DNA of 64,000 nt from Mucilaginibacter gracilis (GCF_003633615.1 NZ_RBKU01000001.1:5952001-6016000); one strand, 5' to 3'. Counted from the stretch's first letter, positions 25,057 to 35,047 are shown. Notes: generated from the sequence alone by a model not told the origin. Numbers and translations are program-made.

Positions 25057-26043
25057 TCAGCCAATTAAAAGGTTACAGCCGCGAATATCCGAATGGTCAA
25101 ACCGGCCAAGTATCTGGAACGAGCCATCGGCCTCAACTTTACCCAGATCCTGCGTTGCTAAAAAAGAGCAGGAATTGATGTTAGCCAGGTCGATAATATC
25201 TATACCGCCTGCTTTACCATAAGACAGGTTAGTAAAGGGGTCGTTGGTATCGCGAATGATGATTTGCATCCAGGGCGGGCAGTTAAAAACACCCTCTCCT
25301 TTTGAGTAAGCCTGCGAAAGTAACTCCGTCATCCCGTACTCGGAATGGATCGTTTCAACGCCAAAACCTTTGCATAAATCGTGATGAAGTTCTTCGCGAA
25401 TCATCTCCTTGCGGCGGCCCTTCATCCCTCCTGTTTCCATTACAATGAGTTCGGGGAAGTTTATGCTGTATTGCTCAATAAAATCTAATAGTGCGAAGGT
25501 AACGCCAATTAAAAGCGTAGGCTTTTTCGCATTTTGCTGCCTTACTAATTGCTTGTACAAATCCTCGTGGTTATAGAGATAGAACCCGCTATCCGGGTTT
25601 TGCGATTGTTTGATGAGATCATCCGCCATGTAAATGAGCGACGAGCCTTCGCGCTCCAGGTACGAGGGCAGCAAAGCCAAAACGGTGTACAATTGGATAT
25701 TGCCATAAAACAGGCCGAATGCTTTGCGGAAACTATCAACATACCAGCTCACATCGGTAACGAGGTGGCTACTGGTAATTACACCCGTTGTGCCCGAACT
25801 GGTAAACGTAACCTCGGCATTGCTATCAACACTTAAAACTTTATGCGATTTAAAAAACTCGATAGGTAAAAACGGAATTTGACCGATAGCGGTAATTGAA
25901 TCAATATCAACATTTAACCCGTTTAAAAACTGACGGTAAACAGCACAGTTTTTGGCCTGGTGACGAAATACGTGTAAAGCAATTGTGTTAAATTGCCCGC
26001 TGTTAGCGATAGAAAATACCTGTTTTTTACCCGGCTGGCTCAT
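25057..26043 (-). CDS. LuxE-like acyl-protein synthetase / acyl-activating protein
   Basis: The 328-residue protein resembles the LuxE family, which activates fatty acids with ATP and transfers the acyl to a cysteine. The P-loop-like motif TFTSSGTTGVITSSHL lies at about residues 80-95, and SEYGMTELLSQAY near residue 240 matches the AMP-binding signature. No LuxC or LuxD partner is encoded nearby. In Bacteroidota such stand-alone genes are annotated as acyl transferases; the acyl acceptor is unknown. Confidence 0.75.
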   Translation of the reverse strand: MSQPGKKQVFSIANSGQFNTIALHVFRHQAKNCAVYRQFLNGLNVDIDSITAIGQIPFLPIEFFKSHKVLSVDSNAEVTFTSSGTTGVITSSHLVTDVSWYVDSFRKAFGLFYGNIQLYTVLALLPSYLEREGSSLIYMADDLIKQSQNPDSGFYLYNHEDLYKQLVRQQNAKKPTLLIGVTFALLDFIEQYSINFPELIVMETGGMKGRRKEMIREELHHDLCKGFGVETIHSEYGMTELLSQAYSKGEGVFNCPPWMQIIIRDTNDPFTNLSYGKAGGIDIIDLANINSCSFLATQDLGKVEADGSFQILGRFDHSDIRGCNLLIG

Positions 26044-26127
26044 TACCGCAAAGATAACTTATTTGAAATTATTTGCGAGCCGATAAATTAGCATTAAGCC
26101 TGGTTAAATAAAACTTACATATTAAAT

Positions 26128-26466
26128 TCAGTTTTTAATGGCTTTTTTAAACAAAGCTCCTGATAGGGCAGATAAACCCGCAACTAAACCACCAATAAAC
26201 CCGGTTATTAATAAAAGCACTATCCATTGCCCGCCCAAGGGTAAAAGGTGGGCAACGCGGGTGGCTAATATGTGGTTGTTGGGTACGCTTTTAAACAGAG
26301 CCAACACTACCCAAACTATAAATATGGCTAAAAAAGCCGACCAAAAAGCATGCGACAACGTTTTGGCTATAACCAGTGCCGATAAAAACGAAATAATGGC
26401 AACTACCCACCAGGGTAATACAAAACTTACCACCAGGCTTAATATGAGTATGATGAAGAATAACAT
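26128..26466 (-). CDS. Small integral membrane protein (112 aa)
   Basis: Several hydrophobic segments span the short protein: MLFFIILILSLVVSFVLPW, WVVAIISFLSALVIA, AFLAIFIVWVVLALF and a final WIVLLLITGFIGGLV. No domain name applies. It is 2 bp from the stop of the penicillin acylase gene on the same strand, so it is probably cotranscribed downstream of it and might act at the same membrane. Confidence 0.65.
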   Translation of the reverse strand: MLFFIILILSLVVSFVLPWWVVAIISFLSALVIAKTLSHAFWSAFLAIFIVWVVLALFKSVPNNHILATRVAHLLPLGGQWIVLLLITGFIGGLVAGLSALSGALFKKAIKN

Positions 26467-26468
26467 AA

Positions 26469-28919
26469 TTATTTGTTGCTAAGGGTTAAAGTTGTTTTAA
26501 TGTGAGCGGCGGCATCAGTTGGGGTTTGTAAAAACAATAGTGGGTTTAACTGGCCGTTTTTCCAGGTGGTGAACATGTTATCGTAATAATAGCTGCCGGG
26601 ATTGCCCGATTCGCCGCCGGGAAACACACCGTAGCCTTGTACTTTAGGGCCAAATTGCAGCACCATTCGCCATGAAGGGCCGTGCGTGTCGGACAGGGCA
26701 TTGATTACTCCTGCGGCCCCGCCTGCCGAGAAAGGGCCTGTACCAAAACCAGGAACATTACCTAAGTGGGCTATATCCGAACCCTTAACCGTTCCCCACT
26801 GCCATGTTGCTCCTAACTTGCCGTATTTGCGTGTTAGAGAATCAATTGTGCCATCAAACGATTTGTTGATGAGGGCTGCGCGCGTTTCAACCTCCTGGGT
26901 TCGCGAATCGTCGTACCATTTGGAGGTTTTTTGGGTGGTTAGCAATTCAATTGTACGGTAGTTACTTGGCCATTTAAGCTGAATGTTGATGTCTTTTTTC
27001 ACGGTAAAATCATCACTCCAAATGGCCAGGTACAATTTAGTCCACCATAAATCAAAAATACTGGCGGCTATAGAGCCCGCCGAATATTGTTTATCCCAGG
27101 TGGCTATTACTTTGTAGGCTTGTTTTTGCTCACCGCTCATTTTTGATTGATCGAGATCGGCAAGCATGGTACCTAAAACATCTTCGGCAAATATGCTGTA
27201 ATTATCAGTTTGTAAAAGGCGCAGGCTATCAACCGTTGCATGGTGCATGGCCCTCAATTTATCGTTTATACGTTTGCCACGGGTGTACGAGCTAAAGTGC
27301 CAATTGATATAATAGGGATAAGTGCTATCGGTTGATTCCTGATTGGCCGAACTCAGGAAACCTTGTTCGGGATTTTTAACGGTTGGGTTTTGCTCCATCG
27401 GGATAAAAACGTGCCAGGCATCGGCGGTATCGCCACCATCTAAAATATATTTACCCTGATCTTTATATTTCAGCGGGAATTTTCCGTTTGGCGTAATGGC
27501 TATATCTTTATCATTACTGGCAAAAATAAAGTTTTGGGCAGGTGCCGAAAAGTATTTTAACGCCTCGCGATAATCGGTATAGTTTTTACCGCGGTTAAGC
27601 AGGTAAAAGGTTTTAAACTCTAACGAAGGATCGTGCGCTATCCAGCGCAGGGCGTGGCCAACGGGCACATTTGCCGCACGGCCCATTTTGGGTTTACTAT
27701 TGCCCGATGCATAAACCACGGGGCCAATGTGGGTGTAAATAACGGTATCGAACATGGTTTTTTGGCCGCGTATCTTAATTTCTTCCACGCGGCGGGTATC
27801 GGGTATCCATTTGCCGTTGTACCAGTATTCTTTTTTACTCAAATCTTTAAACCGTATTTGGTACCAATCTAAAACATCGGCATCTACATTGGTTACGCCC
27901 CAGCCAATGTGCTGGTTAAAGCCTATAATAACAGCCGGTGTACCGGGCAGCGAAACACCATTTACATTTACACCCGGCGCAGCCAATTGTACCTGATACC
28001 AAATGGAAGGGAAGGTTAGGTTAAGGTGAGGATCGTTAGCTAAAATGGGATAGCCGTTTGCCGAGCGGCTGCCTGCCACAACCCAATTGTTGCTGCCAAT
28101 GCCATCAACCTTTTGTTTGGTTTTTATGGTATCGGTCATCTCACCAATAAAACCTTTTGATGGTTTAGGGATGGGCAGCGGTTTAAAATCCCATTTTGTG
28201 CCTGTGGGGATGATGGGGTCGTCCTTAAAATAATGGTCGGGAAACAAATCATTGGTAACCTTGGCACCAAAGTATTTAAGGGTGTTGGTTAGTTGAAAAT
28301 CATCCGAGCCACCGGCTAACGTTTCGGACATGAGTTTGAGCACCAGGGTGCAATCCAGCGGTGTATAATCTTCGGGAGCGTAATCAAGCAGCTTAAACTC
28401 TATAGGGTAATATTTTGATGGCAGGTTATGAATGTAAGCATTCACGCCATCGCAATAGGCCATTAGCATGGCTTTTACCTGTGGGTCTTTCATGCACTCT
28501 TTCAGCGTGTTTTCGGCACCAAAAACCATACCCATGCGGCGGTGGTACCTATCAAGATCGAGCGCTTTGGGGCCCACAACTTCGGATAAGCGGCCCGATG
28601 CCGAGCGGGTTTGAATATCCATTTGCCAAAGCCTGTCTTGCGCGGTAACATAGCCCTGCGCAAAGTACAGGTCGTGGTCGTTATCGGCAAAAATATGGGG
28701 TATCATGTACTCGTCGTATTTAATGGTAATGTTACCGCTTAAACCATCGAGTTTAATATTGCGCTTAGTATCAATATTTTTGCTTTCGGCGTTTTGCCAA
28801 AAACCGCTAACCGGGTTTAAAAACTTGCCTATAGGCGGTATGTCGCCAAATTTAGTTTGTAGTGCCCATATCAGCAATAGTGTACAAAACGACACCAAAC
28901 AGGCTATAAAGAATTTCAT
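26469..28919 (-). CDS. Penicillin acylase family protein (Ntn hydrolase)
   Basis: This is an 816-residue secreted Ntn-hydrolase. An N-terminal hydrophobic stretch (FFIACLVSFCTLLLIWALQ) acts as signal or anchor. A conserved alpha-chain block (HADNDHDLYFAQGYVTAQDRLWQMD) precedes a linker and the mature beta-chain, which starts at the catalytic Ser in DGIGSNNWVVAG. These enzymes cut amide bonds in beta-lactams, N-acyl-homoserine lactones or cell-envelope peptides; the natural substrate here is unknown. Length is typical. The downstream membrane gene follows 2 bp later. Confidence 0.88.
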   Translation of the reverse strand: MKFFIACLVSFCTLLLIWALQTKFGDIPPIGKFLNPVSGFWQNAESKNIDTKRNIKLDGLSGNITIKYDEYMIPHIFADNDHDLYFAQGYVTAQDRLWQMDIQTRSASGRLSEVVGPKALDLDRYHRRMGMVFGAENTLKECMKDPQVKAMLMAYCDGVNAYIHNLPSKYYPIEFKLLDYAPEDYTPLDCTLVLKLMSETLAGGSDDFQLTNTLKYFGAKVTNDLFPDHYFKDDPIIPTGTKWDFKPLPIPKPSKGFIGEMTDTIKTKQKVDGIGSNNWVVAGSRSANGYPILANDPHLNLTFPSIWYQVQLAAPGVNVNGVSLPGTPAVIIGFNQHIGWGVTNVDADVLDWYQIRFKDLSKKEYWYNGKWIPDTRRVEEIKIRGQKTMFDTVIYTHIGPVVYASGNSKPKMGRAANVPVGHALRWIAHDPSLEFKTFYLLNRGKNYTDYREALKYFSAPAQNFIFASNDKDIAITPNGKFPLKYKDQGKYILDGGDTADAWHVFIPMEQNPTVKNPEQGFLSSANQESTDSTYPYYINWHFSSYTRGKRINDKLRAMHHATVDSLRLLQTDNYSIFAEDVLGTMLADLDQSKMSGEQKQAYKVIATWDKQYSAGSIAASIFDLWWTKLYLAIWSDDFTVKKDINIQLKWPSNYRTIELLTTQKTSKWYDDSRTQEVETRAALINKSFDGTIDSLTRKYGKLGATWQWGTVKGSDIAHLGNVPGFGTGPFSAGGAAGVINALSDTHGPSWRMVLQFGPKVQGYGVFPGGESGNPGSYYYDNMFTTWKNGQLNPLLFLQTPTDAAAHIKTTLTLSNK

Positions 28920-29085
28920 AATCGGGGGAGGTTTCTTTTTGCTCTAAGTTAAATAAAACTATTACTATAATTTACAATTGTATTGACTGTGTTACACAAT
29001 AATTAACCTGTTTGTTTTTATTGGCCCGCATATTTTATGTTGGTAATTAATAAAATGATACTTTAGAGAACTTTACATTAACACC

Positions 29086-29736
29086 ATGAGCACTATTAAA
29101 GCTTGCCTTTTTGACCTTGACGGCGTGATTGTTGACACGGCCGTGTACCACTACAAAGCCTGGAAGCAGTTAGCTAACAGCCTGGGTTTTGATTTTACCG
29201 AACACCAGAACGAACAGTTAAAAGGCGTGAGCCGTGTACGATCGCTCCAACTGATACTGGGCTGGGGCGGGGTTACTAAAACCGAGGCCGAGCAGGAGCA
29301 ACTGGCTACCCTGAAAAACACCTGGTATGTTGAAATGATAAGCCGAATGAAGCCTGATGAGGTTTTGCCCGGCGCCAAACAATTTGTTGAGGATTGCCGC
29401 AATGCAGGGCTGAAAACGGCATTAGGTTCGGCAAGTAAAAACTCGATGATGATATTGGAGAAGATTAACATGGTTAACCTTTTTGATGCCATTATTGACG
29501 GTAACAAGGTTAGCAAAGCCAAACCCGACCCCGAAGTGTTTTTAAAAGGTGCCGAAGCGGTAGGCGTACAACCTAATGAGTGTGTGGTTTTTGAGGATGC
29601 CATTGCCGGGATTGAAGCCGCTATTGCGGGAGGAATGAAGAGCGTGGGGATTGGTTCGGCAGATGTTTTGGGGAAGGCGAATTTGGTGGTGAGTGGGTTA
29701 AGTGAGATGACGCTGGAGAGGTTGATGGGGTTGTAA
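29086..29736 (+). CDS. pgmB: Beta-phosphoglucomutase
   Basis: The 216-residue HAD-family protein converts beta-glucose 1-phosphate to glucose 6-phosphate. It starts with FDLDGVIVDTAVYHYKAWK (nucleophile Asp and general acid/base Asp), has GSASKNSMMILEK in the cap/phosphate region and the metal Asp in VVFEDAIAGIEAA. It opens the carbohydrate block on the plus strand. Its usual upstream partner, a maltose or trehalose phosphorylase, is not in the window, so beta-glucose 1-phosphate must come from elsewhere. Confidence 0.93.
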   Translation: MSTIKACLFDLDGVIVDTAVYHYKAWKQLANSLGFDFTEHQNEQLKGVSRVRSLQLILGWGGVTKTEAEQEQLATLKNTWYVEMISRMKPDEVLPGAKQFVEDCRNAGLKTALGSASKNSMMILEKINMVNLFDAIIDGNKVSKAKPDPEVFLKGAEAVGVQPNECVVFEDAIAGIEAAIAGGMKSVGIGSADVLGKANLVVSGLSEMTLERLMGL

Positions 29737-29737
29737 T

Positions 29738-30043
29738 ATGAGAATAGAGATCACCCCGAATGGTATTAAACAATTGACCATTGATGATAATTGCGATTAT
29801 GCTGATTTTTATTTATTCGCTGAATTATTAGCATCTCTCACAGGCATCAATTACAAAAATAAATTTGACGGCTTTGATGATTTATATTGGGATTTTGATT
29901 TTGAAGGCAGCGAAATGACTCTATCTTATAATGTTTACTTAGGCATCAGCATAAATTCACTTAAATTTAAGGACGCAACTCCTTTAGAAGAACAAAAATT
30001 TATACGTTTATTAGAGATACTGCAAACATATACACCAATTTAA
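29738..30043 (+). CDS. Hypothetical protein (101 aa)
   Basis: It starts one base after the pgmB stop codon (TAA-T-ATG), so it is cotranslated with pgmB. The product has no signal peptide or membrane helix, contains DDLYWDFDFEGSEMTLSYN and is acidic. It does not match a domain I recognise. It sits inside a sugar-metabolism group, but the sequence does not say what it does. Confidence 0.65.
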   Translation: MRIEITPNGIKQLTIDDNCDYADFYLFAELLASLTGINYKNKFDGFDDLYWDFDFEGSEMTLSYNVYLGISINSLKFKDATPLEEQKFIRLLEILQTYTPI

Positions 30044-30090
30044 ACACAACCTACATTTGTAAATCATTAATACACAATCAACGTAGTATA

Positions 30091-31812
30091 ATGGATCAAA
30101 AAACCAATCATAAACTCATCATTTACCAAATGCTACCGAGGTTGTTTGGTAATACCAACACCACCAATAAATTTTATGGTTCGATTGAGGAAAACGGTGT
30201 TGGTAAGCTGAATGATATTAACGATAAAGCCCTGACCGAGATTAAGGCAATGGGTTTTACCCATGTTTGGTACACCGGCGTAATTGAACATGCTACCATG
30301 ACGGATTATAGCCAGTATGGAATTAAGCCCGACGACCCGGATGTGGTGAAGGGCCGGGCAGGTTCGCCGTATGCGGTAAAGGATTATTATGATATTGACC
30401 CCGACCTTGCCGTTGATGTAAACAACCGGATGGGCGAATTTGGGAGCCTGGTTAAACGCACACATGCTAATAACCTACGGGTGATTATTGATTTTGTGCC
30501 TAACCATATTGCCCGCACTTATAACTCGGACGCCAGGCCTGAAGGCGTGCGCGATTTTGGTGCGGATGATGATAAATTGAGGAGGTTTAGTCCGCAAAAT
30601 GATTTTTATTATACGCCGGGGCAGGCTTTTGTTGTACCGCCGGGTTACAACCCCGGTGGCGATGAGTTTGTTAATCCGCTAAAAAACGGAACTTTTAATG
30701 AATGGCCCGCCAAAGCAACCGGTAACGATGTTTTTAGTGCCACGCCCGGCATAAACGATTGGTTTGAAACCGTGAAGCTAAACTACGGTGTTGACTACCT
30801 TAATGGCCGCCAGCAGCACTTTACCCCTACCCCACCCGTTTGGCAAAAAATGTACGATATATTGCATTACTGGGCAGCCAAAGGTATTGACGGTTTCCGT
30901 TGCGATATGGTGGAAATGGTGCCGGTGGAGTTTTGGAGCTGGGTTATCCCGAAAATAAAAACCGAATTTCCGGCATTGATATTTATTGGCGAAGCTTACG
31001 ATTCGGCAAAATACGGCACTTACATTTTTACCGGTCACTTTGATTATTTGTATGATAAAGTTGGCTTATACGATGGCTTGAAACGCCTGATGCGCAACGA
31101 AGCAAATTGCACCATTTGGGATATTAACCGCGTTTGTTTCCACGAAAGTGTGGCATTTCCGCAACACATGCTGCGCTTTTTGGAAAACCACGACGAGGTG
31201 CGCATTGCCGCGCCCGGTTTCGCTGGAGATGCCTGGCTTGCCGTGCCTGCAATGATAATAACGGCAACGTTATCTACTGGTCCGGTAATGATTTATTCGG
31301 GGCAAGAAGTTGGCGAGCCGGCCAACGGCAGCGAAGGCTTTAGCGGCAATGACGGAAGGACTTCGATATTTGATTACTGTGGTGTACCCGAACACCAAAA
31401 ATGGGTAAATAACGGAGCGTTTGACGGCGGGCAGCTATCCGATTCGCAAAAGCACCTGCGCGAGTTTTATAGTAATTTACTTAACGTTTCTGCAAATAAT
31501 GAAGCCATTAGCATTGGCGATTTTTACGAACTGATGCTGCTTAACCTGCACGAAGGCTATGGCTTTGACCAAAAAACCTATGCATACCTGCGTTATACCG
31601 ATAAACAGCGCATATTGGTAGTAACCAACTTTGACCGCAATGCTCACGATTTTAACGTAAAGCTACCCACCGAACTATTAACCAAGTGGAATTTAGATGG
31701 CGCATCCGCGTTTAGCGATATGCTGGGCGATAAAGTTTACCATACTACGGATATTAAAAACGGGATAGGTTTTAGAATACCAGGGGCAAGTGGGTTGGTG
31801 CTGAGTTTTTGA
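30091..31812 (+). CDS. GH13 alpha-amylase family glycoside hydrolase (cytoplasmic)
   Basis: The 573-residue enzyme has no signal peptide. The catalytic triad of GH13 is visible: nucleophile Asp in GIDGFRCDMVEMV, acid Glu in IFIGEAYD, and the transition-state Asp in FLENHDEVR. The substrate-binding conserved region is VIIDFVPNH (region I). It would hydrolyse or rearrange alpha-1,4-glucans in the cytoplasm, downstream of pgmB in the same direction. Specificity (alpha-amylase, maltogenic or trehalose-type) cannot be settled from the motifs. Confidence 0.9.
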   Translation: MDQKTNHKLIIYQMLPRLFGNTNTTNKFYGSIEENGVGKLNDINDKALTEIKAMGFTHVWYTGVIEHATMTDYSQYGIKPDDPDVVKGRAGSPYAVKDYYDIDPDLAVDVNNRMGEFGSLVKRTHANNLRVIIDFVPNHIARTYNSDARPEGVRDFGADDDKLRRFSPQNDFYYTPGQAFVVPPGYNPGGDEFVNPLKNGTFNEWPAKATGNDVFSATPGINDWFETVKLNYGVDYLNGRQQHFTPTPPVWQKMYDILHYWAAKGIDGFRCDMVEMVPVEFWSWVIPKIKTEFPALIFIGEAYDSAKYGTYIFTGHFDYLYDKVGLYDGLKRLMRNEANCTIWDINRVCFHESVAFPQHMLRFLENHDEVRIAAPGFAGDAWLAVPAMIITATLSTGPVMIYSGQEVGEPANGSEGFSGNDGRTSIFDYCGVPEHQKWVNNGAFDGGQLSDSQKHLREFYSNLLNVSANNEAISIGDFYELMLLNLHEGYGFDQKTYAYLRYTDKQRILVVTNFDRNAHDFNVKLPTELLTKWNLDGASAFSDMLGDKVYHTTDIKNGIGFRIPGASGLVLSF

Positions 31813-31915
31813 GATTGATTTTTAAAATATCTATTCGCTGTTAGAGTGTCTGGTAGGGAGTTATAGATTGGGTATACATGCGTGAAAAACTGAGATAGAT
31901 AACGTCGTGACAACT

Positions 31916-32164
31916 GAGGACAATATATCCCATCGGGACAATAGGTCGGTAGAAAATAAAGTATTTTGCCCCTTTAGGGGCACAATACATCAATTAGCAA
32001 ATCTTTCACATACAAATTTTGGTTATCATGCCCAACAGCTATTCGCAAATTCATATTCATTGCGTATTTGCTGTAAAGTGGAGTATTGCCCCTAACGGGG
32101 CAAAAGAATCTCTGTTATAATCTTTTCTACCAACCTATTGTCCCGATGGCACCTATTGTCCTAA
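31916..32164. repeat. Long imperfect inverted repeat (MITE-like element)
   Basis: The left arm holds GGACAAT, then CATCGGGACAATAGGTCGG and a GCCCCTTTAGGGGC hairpin; the right arm, read as its complement, holds GGACAATAGGTGCCATCGG, a GGTTGGTAGAAAA block and GCCCCGTTAGGGGC. About 70 bp on each side are related, around a ~100-bp unrelated centre. The whole is non-coding, between the amylase and GH31 genes. Confidence 0.75.
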
Positions 32165-32305
32165 AACAATAATCCACTTTTTTCAACAAAAGGTTTTATA
32201 TGGCGTGTTTATTGAAATATATTAGTTAATTTCAGGTTAACACAATATTATTGCAATCGGTTAACCCTAATTAATTTTCATTTTTTCAGATCAAACACAA
32301 ATAAA

Positions 32306-34756
32306 ATGGACGAAGTACAAGATCCTGAACTACCAGAGCATGATTTAGTTGAAGAAGGCGTAATTCAGCATTTGAATAATCCGGTTGCCGCGCTTAAACC
32401 CATCGTGAAAAAATATCTCGGTGCTGTGAAAAGCGTGCTACAGGAGGGAAATAAATTCTACTTTACCGATGGCGATGCCAAGGTTGAGGTAATTATTGTT
32501 AGCGACGATATTATCCGCGTGAGGCTGGCTCCGCACAGCGTTTTTTTAGACGAGTTTTCGTACGCGGTTACCGGGCTTGAGCAAAAGGTTTCGGTATTTT
32601 CGTTAAACGAAACCGATAAAGAATATATAGTTAGTACCAACACCGTTAACTGCCATATTAACAAGGCCGATTTCCTGATCTCTTTTTCGGATAACGACAA
32701 CCACGTTACCAGCTCAGACGCCAAGCCGATGCACTGGGAAGAGAATGTGGCCTTTGGCGGCTATTATGTTTTTGGCACCAAGCAATGCCACAACGGCGAA
32801 AGCTTTTTTGGCCTGGGCGATAAGGCTACCGAACTTAACCTGAAGGGCAAACGTTTACAAAACTGGAACACCGATGCCTACTCTTTTGCTAAAGACCAGG
32901 ACCCCTTGTACCGCAGCATACCGTTTTACATCAGCTTAAAAGAGGGAATTGCCTACGGGATATTTTTTGATAACACATTTAAATCGCACTTTGATTTTGG
33001 TGCCGAAGATAAAACCAAAACCAGCTTTTGGGCCGATGGCGGCGAGCTGCAATATTACTACATACACGGCCCGCACATGATGGATGTGGTTAAGCGTTAC
33101 CATAGCTTAACCGGCACGCACCCTATGCCCCCGCTGTGGGCACTGGGTTACCAGCAATGCCGTTGGAGCTATTATCCCGAAAGTAAAGTTAAGGCAATTG
33201 CCAAAGGCTTTAGGGACAATAAAATACCCTGCGACGCGCTGTACCTTGATATTGATTACATGGATGGTTACCGGTGTTTTACCTGGAACCGCAAATACTT
33301 CCCCGATCCGAAGAAGATGATACGGGAACTGAGCGACCAGGGCTTTAAAACCGTTGTAATTATTGACCCCGGTATACGTGTTGACGATAATTACGGCGTG
33401 TTTAAAGAGGGCAAGGAAAAAAAATACTTTTGCCGCCGCAGCGACGATTATTTTATGGAGGGCCACGTTTGGCCGGGCCGCTGCCAGTTTCCGGATTTTA
33501 CAAACCCCGAGGTACGCGAATGGTGGGGCGGTTTGTTTGATGAACTGGTACAATTAGGTGTTGCCGGTGTTTGGAACGACATGAACGAACCGGCAGTGTT
33601 TGGAGCCGGCACCTTCCCTGATGACGTGCGCCACCAGTACGACGGGCACCGCGGTTCGCACCGCAAAGCTCACAATGTTTATGGTATGCAAATGGTGCGC
33701 GCCACATACGAGGGCTTGCGTAAACTAATGAAGAATAAACGCCCGTTTACAATTACAAGAGCGGGTTACTCGGGCCTGCAAAGGTATGCCTGTGTTTGGA
33801 CGGGCGATAATGTGGCATCGTGGGAACACCTAAAATTGGGTAATATACAATGCCAACGGTTATCAATGTCGGGCGTACCGTTTTGCGGAACGGATATTGG
33901 CGGCTTTAGCGGCGAGCCCGATGGCGAGTTATTTACGCGCTGGATACAACTGGGTGTGTTTTCGCCATTTATGCGGGCACACTCCGCCGGTGATACCCGC
34001 GAACGTGAACCCTGGAGCTTTGGCGAACCGTATACCAGCATTAACCGTAAATTTATTGATTTGCGTTACAGGCTGTTACCTTATTTATATTCGGCCTTTT
34101 GGGAACATTACCGCTATGGTTTCCCTATACTGCGGCCATTGGTTATGCAGGAACAGGAGGTTGAGATAAACCACTACCGCCAGGATGAGTTTACCTTTGG
34201 CGATAAAATATTGGTTTGTCCGGTTATGGAAGCAGGTGTCAAAAACCGCACCGTTTACTTACCCAAAGGCGATTGGTACCATTACTGGACGCACGAAAAA
34301 CTACAAGGCGGCACCGAACTGGTTATTGAAACACCACTGGATTCGATGCCGATATTTGTTAAGGCAGGATCGGTAATACCAGAATCGCCGGTGATGCAGT
34401 ACGTGGGCGAAAAGCAAATTGAAGAATTGCTTTTCCAGGTTTATTATGCTAATTATGAGGCCAACTCCTTCTTTTTTGAAGACTATGGCGAAACCTTTGC
34501 CTACGAGCAGGATATTTACCTCGAAAAAAAGTTTGTTACCATTGGCGATGAACAGAGCATGACCATCACACAATCGGTAGAAGGTTTATATACGCCCCGT
34601 TACGAAAATTATGAGATGAAAATAATAGGCTTGCCGTTTAAACCATCAAAGGTAATGGTGGATAACAAGCAGATTATTGAGACTACAATTGACGAACTGG
34701 AACGCTATCGCTTTAAAGCGAATAAGAACTTTAGGATGATACAGATATTTAAGTAA
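32306..34756 (+). CDS. GH31 alpha-glucosidase
   Basis: The 816-residue enzyme has an N-terminal beta-sandwich, a (beta/alpha)8 catalytic domain and C-terminal strands. The nucleophile Asp lies in GVWNDMNEPAVF near residue 427 and the proposed acid/base Asp is in VWTGDNVASWEHL. The substrate motif RAHSAGDTREREPW is also typical of GH31. It would release glucose from alpha-linked oligosaccharides. No signal peptide is present, so it acts inside the cell. It follows the amylase and precedes glgB, as a glucan-utilisation group. Confidence 0.95.
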   Translation: MDEVQDPELPEHDLVEEGVIQHLNNPVAALKPIVKKYLGAVKSVLQEGNKFYFTDGDAKVEVIIVSDDIIRVRLAPHSVFLDEFSYAVTGLEQKVSVFSLNETDKEYIVSTNTVNCHINKADFLISFSDNDNHVTSSDAKPMHWEENVAFGGYYVFGTKQCHNGESFFGLGDKATELNLKGKRLQNWNTDAYSFAKDQDPLYRSIPFYISLKEGIAYGIFFDNTFKSHFDFGAEDKTKTSFWADGGELQYYYIHGPHMMDVVKRYHSLTGTHPMPPLWALGYQQCRWSYYPESKVKAIAKGFRDNKIPCDALYLDIDYMDGYRCFTWNRKYFPDPKKMIRELSDQGFKTVVIIDPGIRVDDNYGVFKEGKEKKYFCRRSDDYFMEGHVWPGRCQFPDFTNPEVREWWGGLFDELVQLGVAGVWNDMNEPAVFGAGTFPDDVRHQYDGHRGSHRKAHNVYGMQMVRATYEGLRKLMKNKRPFTITRAGYSGLQRYACVWTGDNVASWEHLKLGNIQCQRLSMSGVPFCGTDIGGFSGEPDGELFTRWIQLGVFSPFMRAHSAGDTREREPWSFGEPYTSINRKFIDLRYRLLPYLYSAFWEHYRYGFPILRPLVMQEQEVEINHYRQDEFTFGDKILVCPVMEAGVKNRTVYLPKGDWYHYWTHEKLQGGTELVIETPLDSMPIFVKAGSVIPESPVMQYVGEKQIEELLFQVYYANYEANSFFFEDYGETFAYEQDIYLEKKFVTIGDEQSMTITQSVEGLYTPRYENYEMKIIGLPFKPSKVMVDNKQIIETTIDELERYRFKANKNFRMIQIFK

Positions 34757-34763
34757 GACTTAA

Positions 34764-35047
34764 TCAGAATTTTCGGGATTTTAGAATTAACAGAATATTG
34801 TCTGAACCGGAATTTATTGAATTTTAGAATTAACAGAGTATTGTCTGAACCGGAATTTATTGAATTTTAGAATTAACAGAATACTTGTGATAGTTCACAT
34901 TTGGACATAAATTCTGTTAATTCTAAAATCCTGTTAATTCTGATTAAGCATTGAAAAATATTCTTACTTTATCCCCCCTTGCCAGGAATTTTCTGACCCT
35001 GAAACAACATTCTGTGAATTCTAAAATTCTATTAATTCTGATTCAGA
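34764..35047. repeat. 43-bp tandem repeat with inverted 9-bp-word copies
   Basis: A 43-bp unit beginning ATTTTAGAATTAACAGAATA is repeated directly at 34778-34820 and 34821-34863 (one difference, A/G), with a partial third copy to 34883. Inverted copies of its 9-bp words (AATTCTGTTAATTCTAAAAT) occur at 34910-34944 and 35010-35047. The element fills the GH31-glgB gap, is non-coding, and could fold into a long hairpin. Confidence 0.8.

Noticed and set aside
32458..32724. Possible antisense frame in the GH31 gene
   Set aside because: It lies entirely within the catalytic gene and carries no recognisable pattern.
34764..35047. CRISPR array
   Set aside because: The 43-bp units are directly adjacent with no spacers, and the other copies are inverted; no cas gene is present.
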